Origin: Bradyrhizobium sp.
GTDB lineage: Bacteria > Pseudomonadota > Alphaproteobacteria > Rhizobiales > Xanthobacteraceae
Reading direction: 5' to 3'
NCBI GenBank assembly: GCA_028290165.1
Contig: JAQGKJ010000818.1
Location: forward strand, 1 to 9,818
Length of the DNA stretch: 9,818 bases
Below the pieces are notes generated by a model. It had not been told where the DNA came from and did not search any database. It saw only the letters and a program-made list of their open reading frames with translations. Position numbers and translations under genes: made by a program. Below are positions 6,605-9,818 of this stretch, one piece after another. The first letter of the stretch is position 1. Each line of letters begins with the position of its first letter.

Positions 6605-6985
6605 ATGAACCTCATTCAAGAGCTCGAAAAAGAGCAATTCGACAAGCTGTCCGCCGGCAAGCAAATTCCGGAATTCGGACCCGGCGATACCCTGATCGTC
6701 AACGTCAAGGTGGTCGAAGGCGACCGTTCGCGCGTGCAGGCCTATGAAGGCGTCTGCATCGGCCGCTCCGGCGCCGGGCTGAACGAGAGCTTTACGGTGC
6801 GCAAGATTTCCTACGGCGAGGGCGTGGAACGCGTATTCCCCGTGATGTCGCCGATGATCGACTCGATCAAGGTGGTGCGCCGCGGCAAGGTACGCCGCGC
6901 CAAGCTTTATTACCTGCGCAACCTGCGCGGCAAGTCGGCCCGCATCGTCGAGAAGACCGAGCGCGCCTCAGCCGTCGGCGAATAA
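6605..6985 (+). CDS. rplS: 50S ribosomal protein L19
   Basis: 126 residues. L19 lies at the 30S-50S interface. The family pattern is complete: '[10 protein letters not shown]' at the start, '[19 protein letters not shown]' , '[16 protein letters not shown]', '[19 protein letters not shown]' and '[19 protein letters not shown]', with a short acidic tail. ATG 6605 is chosen because GGAGA (6593-6597) lies 7 bases before it and the protein then begins as L19 normally does; an in-frame ATG at 6554 would add 17 atypical residues. It is separated from trmD by 105 bases in which I see no clear signal, and a strong terminator follows, closing the cluster. Confidence 0.97.
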   Translation: MNLIQELEKEQFDKLSAGKQIPEFGPGDTLIVNVKVVEGDRSRVQAYEGVCIGRSGAGLNESFTVRKISYGEGVERVFPVMSPMIDSIKVVRRGKVRRAKLYYLRNLRGKSARIVEKTERASAVGE

Positions 6986-7008
6986 TTCACCTCGCAGTGG
7001 ATTTAACG

Positions 7009-7039
7009 AAAGGCGCGGGGTCCACCCCCGCGCCTTTTT
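7009..7039 (+). terminator. Rho-independent terminator after rplS
   Basis: GGCGCGGGG (7012-7020) and CCCCGCGCC (7026-7034) form a perfect 9-bp GC stem with loop TCCAC, followed by five T (7035-7039); upstream A residues extend the pairing. It is the best terminator in the window and marks the end of the ffh-rpsP-rimM-trmD-rplS block, 23 bases after the rplS stop. Confidence 0.92.
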
Positions 7040-7102
7040 GTTGCGGCAGTCCGCCATTCCGGGACGGTGGTTGCAAACGCATGTCGCGCTCAATACTTGA
7101 TG

Positions 7103-7111
7103 TGCTATAAG
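7103..7111 (+). promoter_or_regulatory. Candidate extended -10 promoter for leuC
   Basis: TGCTATAAG has the TG-n-TATAAx form of an extended -10 box. No good -35 stands 17 bases upstream, which extended -10 promoters can tolerate. The predicted transcription start is near 7118, which is the first base of a 35-codon ORF. The position, between the rplS terminator and leuC, fits a leuC promoter. Confidence 0.4.
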
Positions 7112-7117
7112 GCTCCA

Positions 7118-7225
7118 ATGTTCAGAGATCGCCCCACAATCGCGTCTCGCGTCGTTCTCGACGACCGCAGCCGCTTGCCCTGGCGTTTCTTCGGTCGGCT
7201 GACGACGGCTGCGCTTGCGGCTTGA
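7118..7225 (+). CDS. Possible leaderless 35-residue ORF upstream of leuC
   Basis: ATG at 7118 to TGA at 7223-7225 encodes a basic peptide beginning '[19 protein letters not shown]' with seven Arg, one Trp and four scattered Leu. Its ATG is at the predicted transcription start of the TGCTATAAG box, so it could be translated as a leaderless message. It ends 68 bases before the leuC ATG; between them lies a GC-rich inverted repeat (7232-7236 / 7244-7248). The Leu codons are not clustered, so it is not a classical leu attenuator peptide. I do not recognise it and it may be non-coding. Confidence 0.25.
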   Translation: MFRDRPTIASRVVLDDRSRLPWRFFGRLTTAALAA

Positions 7226-7293
7226 CGCCCGGCGCGCTGCATTCGCGCGCGATTACACTTTCCGATTTCAATCCCGATTCAAGGCCTGACACC

Positions 7294-8705
<1,412 letters not shown>

Positions 8706-8706
<1 letters not shown>

Positions 8707-8749
8707 CGTTTTCGAGCGAAGTGGATACCGGTTCGCGTAAAGAAAACGC
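8706..8749. repeat. Short inverted-repeat element starting at the leuC stop codon
   Basis: GCGTTTTC (8706-8713) and GAAAACGC (8742-8749) form a perfect 8-bp stem around 28 bases containing AAGTGGATACCGGTTCGCG; TCAAAACAAA follows. I recall this segment as a very common short interspersed sequence in Bradyrhizobium-type genomes. The last base of the leuC TAG is its first base. It could act as a weak terminator or mRNA 3' stabiliser. Downstream, GTTAAGC (8809-8815) and GCTTAAC (8836-8842) form a second, unrelated inverted repeat before the next gene. Confidence 0.6.
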
Positions 8750-8869
8750 GTCAAAACAAATGACTCTGACGCCCTCCCCTCAACCTCGAGCCATTCCCGA
8801 AGTAACTCGTTAAGCAGTTGGGAGCAGACTGGTCGGCTTAACGCGAGGCATTCGCGAGGGAAGCGGGCC

Positions 8870-9079
8870 ATGGCCGATAAGCCGGAATTCGTCGATATGA
8901 TCAGCGAGGCGACGCGCCAGACGCGGCGCCGGGTCATGCCGCGCGTGGTCGAGCCCGAGGTCAAGGAAACCTCGCATCTCAGTCACTGGCCGCCGGACCG
9001 CTGGCGGCAATGGCGGCTGGAGACGCTCACGCCATGGAAACTCCGATCCTGGAAATTCAAGAACTGGGATCGCGGCTAG
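8870..9079 (+). CDS. Small basic Trp-rich hypothetical protein
   Basis: 69 residues, not recognised. It has no signal peptide or membrane segment. The first half is polar ('DKPEFVDMISEATRQTRRR'), and the second half is strikingly rich in Trp and basic residues: six Trp in about 27 residues ('SHWPPDRWRQWRLE', 'TPWKLRSWKFKNW'). ATG 8870 is preceded by GAGGGAAG (8855-8862) at 7 bases, and an intrinsic terminator starts about 20 bases after the stop, so it looks like a real, separately expressed gene. The setting between leuC and repeats suggests no function. RNA, membrane or protein binding through the Trp/Arg face is possible but is inference. Confidence 0.6.
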   Translation: MADKPEFVDMISEATRQTRRRVMPRVVEPEVKETSHLSHWPPDRWRQWRLETLTPWKLRSWKFKNWDRG

Positions 9080-9099
9080 GAATTCTTCGAAAGCAGAAT

Positions 9100-9128
9100 A
9101 GGCGCCCATCGGGCGCCTGTTTCATTTC
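9100..9128 (+). terminator. Intrinsic terminator after the small Trp-rich gene
   Basis: AGGCGCCC (9100-9107) and GGGCGCCT (9111-9118) form a perfect 8-bp stem with loop ATC, followed by the T-rich GTTTCATTTC. It begins 21 bases after the stop at 9077-9079. Confidence 0.8.
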
Positions 9129-9303
9129 AAACCATGTCTTGAAGCTCAATAGTAGAAGCGGTGTTGCCGATGGTGATGGCGCATGCGTGCGCGCGACTGC
9201 AGAAGAGAATCGCTATGACCGCTGTGATTGCACAACTCGGTTGATGGTTGGCGCTACTGGCGAAGGGATTTTCTTCTGGAGGTCGAGAGTCGCTAGCTGG
9301 CTC

Positions 9304-9393
9304 GTCATGCCCGGGCTTCGTCCCGGGCATCCACGTCTCGGCCGCACGCGAGGAACGAAGACGTGGATGGCCCGGGCTCGTCCCGGCCATGAC
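9304..9393. repeat. 90-base palindromic repeat (second long element)
   Basis: Two 35-base arms (9304-9338 and 9359-9393) are imperfect reverse complements, with outer ends GTCATG/CATGAC and inner ends ATCCACGTCT/AGACGTGGAT, and a 20-base centre. Each arm carries a CCGGG-based hairpin of its own (CCCGGGctTCGtCCCGGG on the left). The plan (GTCAT outer ends, 'ATCCA' inner motif) is like that of 2332-2430, but the stem sequences differ, so it looks like another subfamily. It occupies the gap after the - strand secreted protein, in its 3' region. Of the rest of 9129-9412, only a short - strand frame ending 'RHHHRQHRFYY' is worth noting. Confidence 0.75.
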
Positions 9394-9412
9394 GGTGAGA
9401 TTTGAATCGTCG

Positions 9413-9691
9413 TTACCACCACGGCGGAGGCAACACAGGATAGCCGAAGTTGAACGACACGAATGGCGCCGGCGCGTAATAATAGGGCCGGTCGTAGTAA
9501 GAAGGCTGGTAATACGGACGATAAGCGTAGCGCTGATGATGCCGGGTGTGATGGCGCGCGGTGACATCGGTTGCCTGCAAGGCTTCCGGCTTTTGTACTG
9601 CGGCCGGCGCTGCCGCTGCCGGATTGACCGCTGCTGAACCGCCGAACAACAGGGTGAGCGCCAGCGCCGCCGTGCCGATTGATTTCATCAT
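9413..9691 (-). CDS. Small secreted His/Tyr/Pro-rich protein
   Basis: 92 residues. A signal peptide is clear: 'MMKSIGTAALALTLLFGG' followed by Ala-rich sequence, with cleavage probably near residue 28. The mature part is low-complexity: 'RHHTRHHQRYAYRPYY', 'SYYDRPYYYAPAP' and the end 'PVLPPPWW', so it is rich in His, Tyr and Pro with an aromatic terminus. Small exported proteins of this composition are common in Rhizobiales; their function is unknown, and metal binding by the His pairs is speculation. The double Met makes two starts possible (9691 or 9688); no strong Shine-Dalgarno is seen. It is a separate transcription unit, bounded upstream by the terminator at 9741-9765 and downstream by the palindromic repeat. 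Confidence 0.75.
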   Translation of the reverse strand: MMKSIGTAALALTLLFGGSAAVNPAAAAPAAVQKPEALQATDVTARHHTRHHQRYAYRPYYQPSYYDRPYYYAPAPFVSFNFGYPVLPPPWW

Positions 9692-9736
9692 GAAGCGTAC
9701 AATAGAGCATTTTCCCGGCCGAGTGGAAGCCGGTTA

Positions 9737-9765
9737 GCAAAACAGGCCCGCGATGCGGGCCTGTT
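9737..9765 (-). terminator. Intrinsic terminator for a - strand gene beyond the right edge
   Basis: AACAGGCCCGC (9741-9751) and GCGGGCCTGTT (9755-9765) form an 11-bp stem with loop GAT. Read on the - strand it ends in TTTT, but on the + strand no T-run follows, so it most likely ends a gene entering from the right. The coding frame of that gene cannot be fixed from 9766-9818: one frame stops at 9799-9801 (ending 'HRRRW'), and another is open across the hairpin. Confidence 0.65.
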
Positions 9766-9818
9766 CGGTCACGCGGCGGCGGAAAAGCCCGCCCGGGACT
9801 ACCAGCGGCGCCTGTGCC

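Noticed and set aside
9766..9818. Partial gene at the right edge on -
   Set aside because: The terminator implies one, but only 53 bases are available and the reading frame cannot be chosen.

Overview
The window is GC-rich and carries a conserved housekeeping block of an alphaproteobacterium: ffh - rpsP - rimM - trmD - rplS, then leuC, all on the + strand. The gene order, the Ala/Lys-rich tail on ribosomal protein S16, the protein sequences and several dispersed palindromic repeats recall Bradyrhizobium and its relatives (Nitrobacteraceae). That placement comes from memory of the families, not from a search.

Left part (1-2048): the end of a GyrI-like effector-binding protein overlaps a secreted SIMPL-domain protein. 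A Tat-exported metallo-beta-lactamase-fold hydrolase of the NAPE-PLD/UlaG type faces them on the - strand. The convergent pair shares a small inverted repeat that may be a two-way terminator. A 428-base gap (2049-2476) follows; it holds a candidate ffh promoter and a 99-base palindromic repeat just upstream of the ffh ribosome binding site.

Central part (2477-6985): Ffh (SRP GTPase), S16, RimM (16S processing), TrmD (tRNA m1G37 methyltransferase) and L19 serve translation and protein targeting, and the run closes with a strong terminator. Three irregularities sit in about 0.95 kb of this otherwise conserved run. The RimM C-terminus is read from a palindromic repeat. A medium-chain dehydrogenase remnant, missing its middle and frameshifted, lies between rimM and trmD. 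The trmD frame is cut by an in-frame TAG at codon 91, with ATG as the very next codon. TrmD is normally essential or nearly so, so this stop is the most notable observation here. It could be a sequence error, a real lesion compensated elsewhere, a suppressed stop, or a split gene.

Right part (6986-9818): leuC is preceded by a 308-base leader with an extended -10 box and a 35-codon ORF whose ATG lies at the predicted transcription start. After leuC come a short inverted-repeat element, a small Trp-rich basic protein with its own terminator, a second long palindromic repeat, and a small secreted His/Tyr/Pro-rich protein on the - strand. A terminator near the right edge probably ends another - strand gene outside the window.

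I see no phage, transposase, CRISPR array, tRNA or rRNA, and no convincing new multi-gene system. The interest lies in the broken trmD region, the repeat-derived coding sequence and the possible leuC leader peptide.
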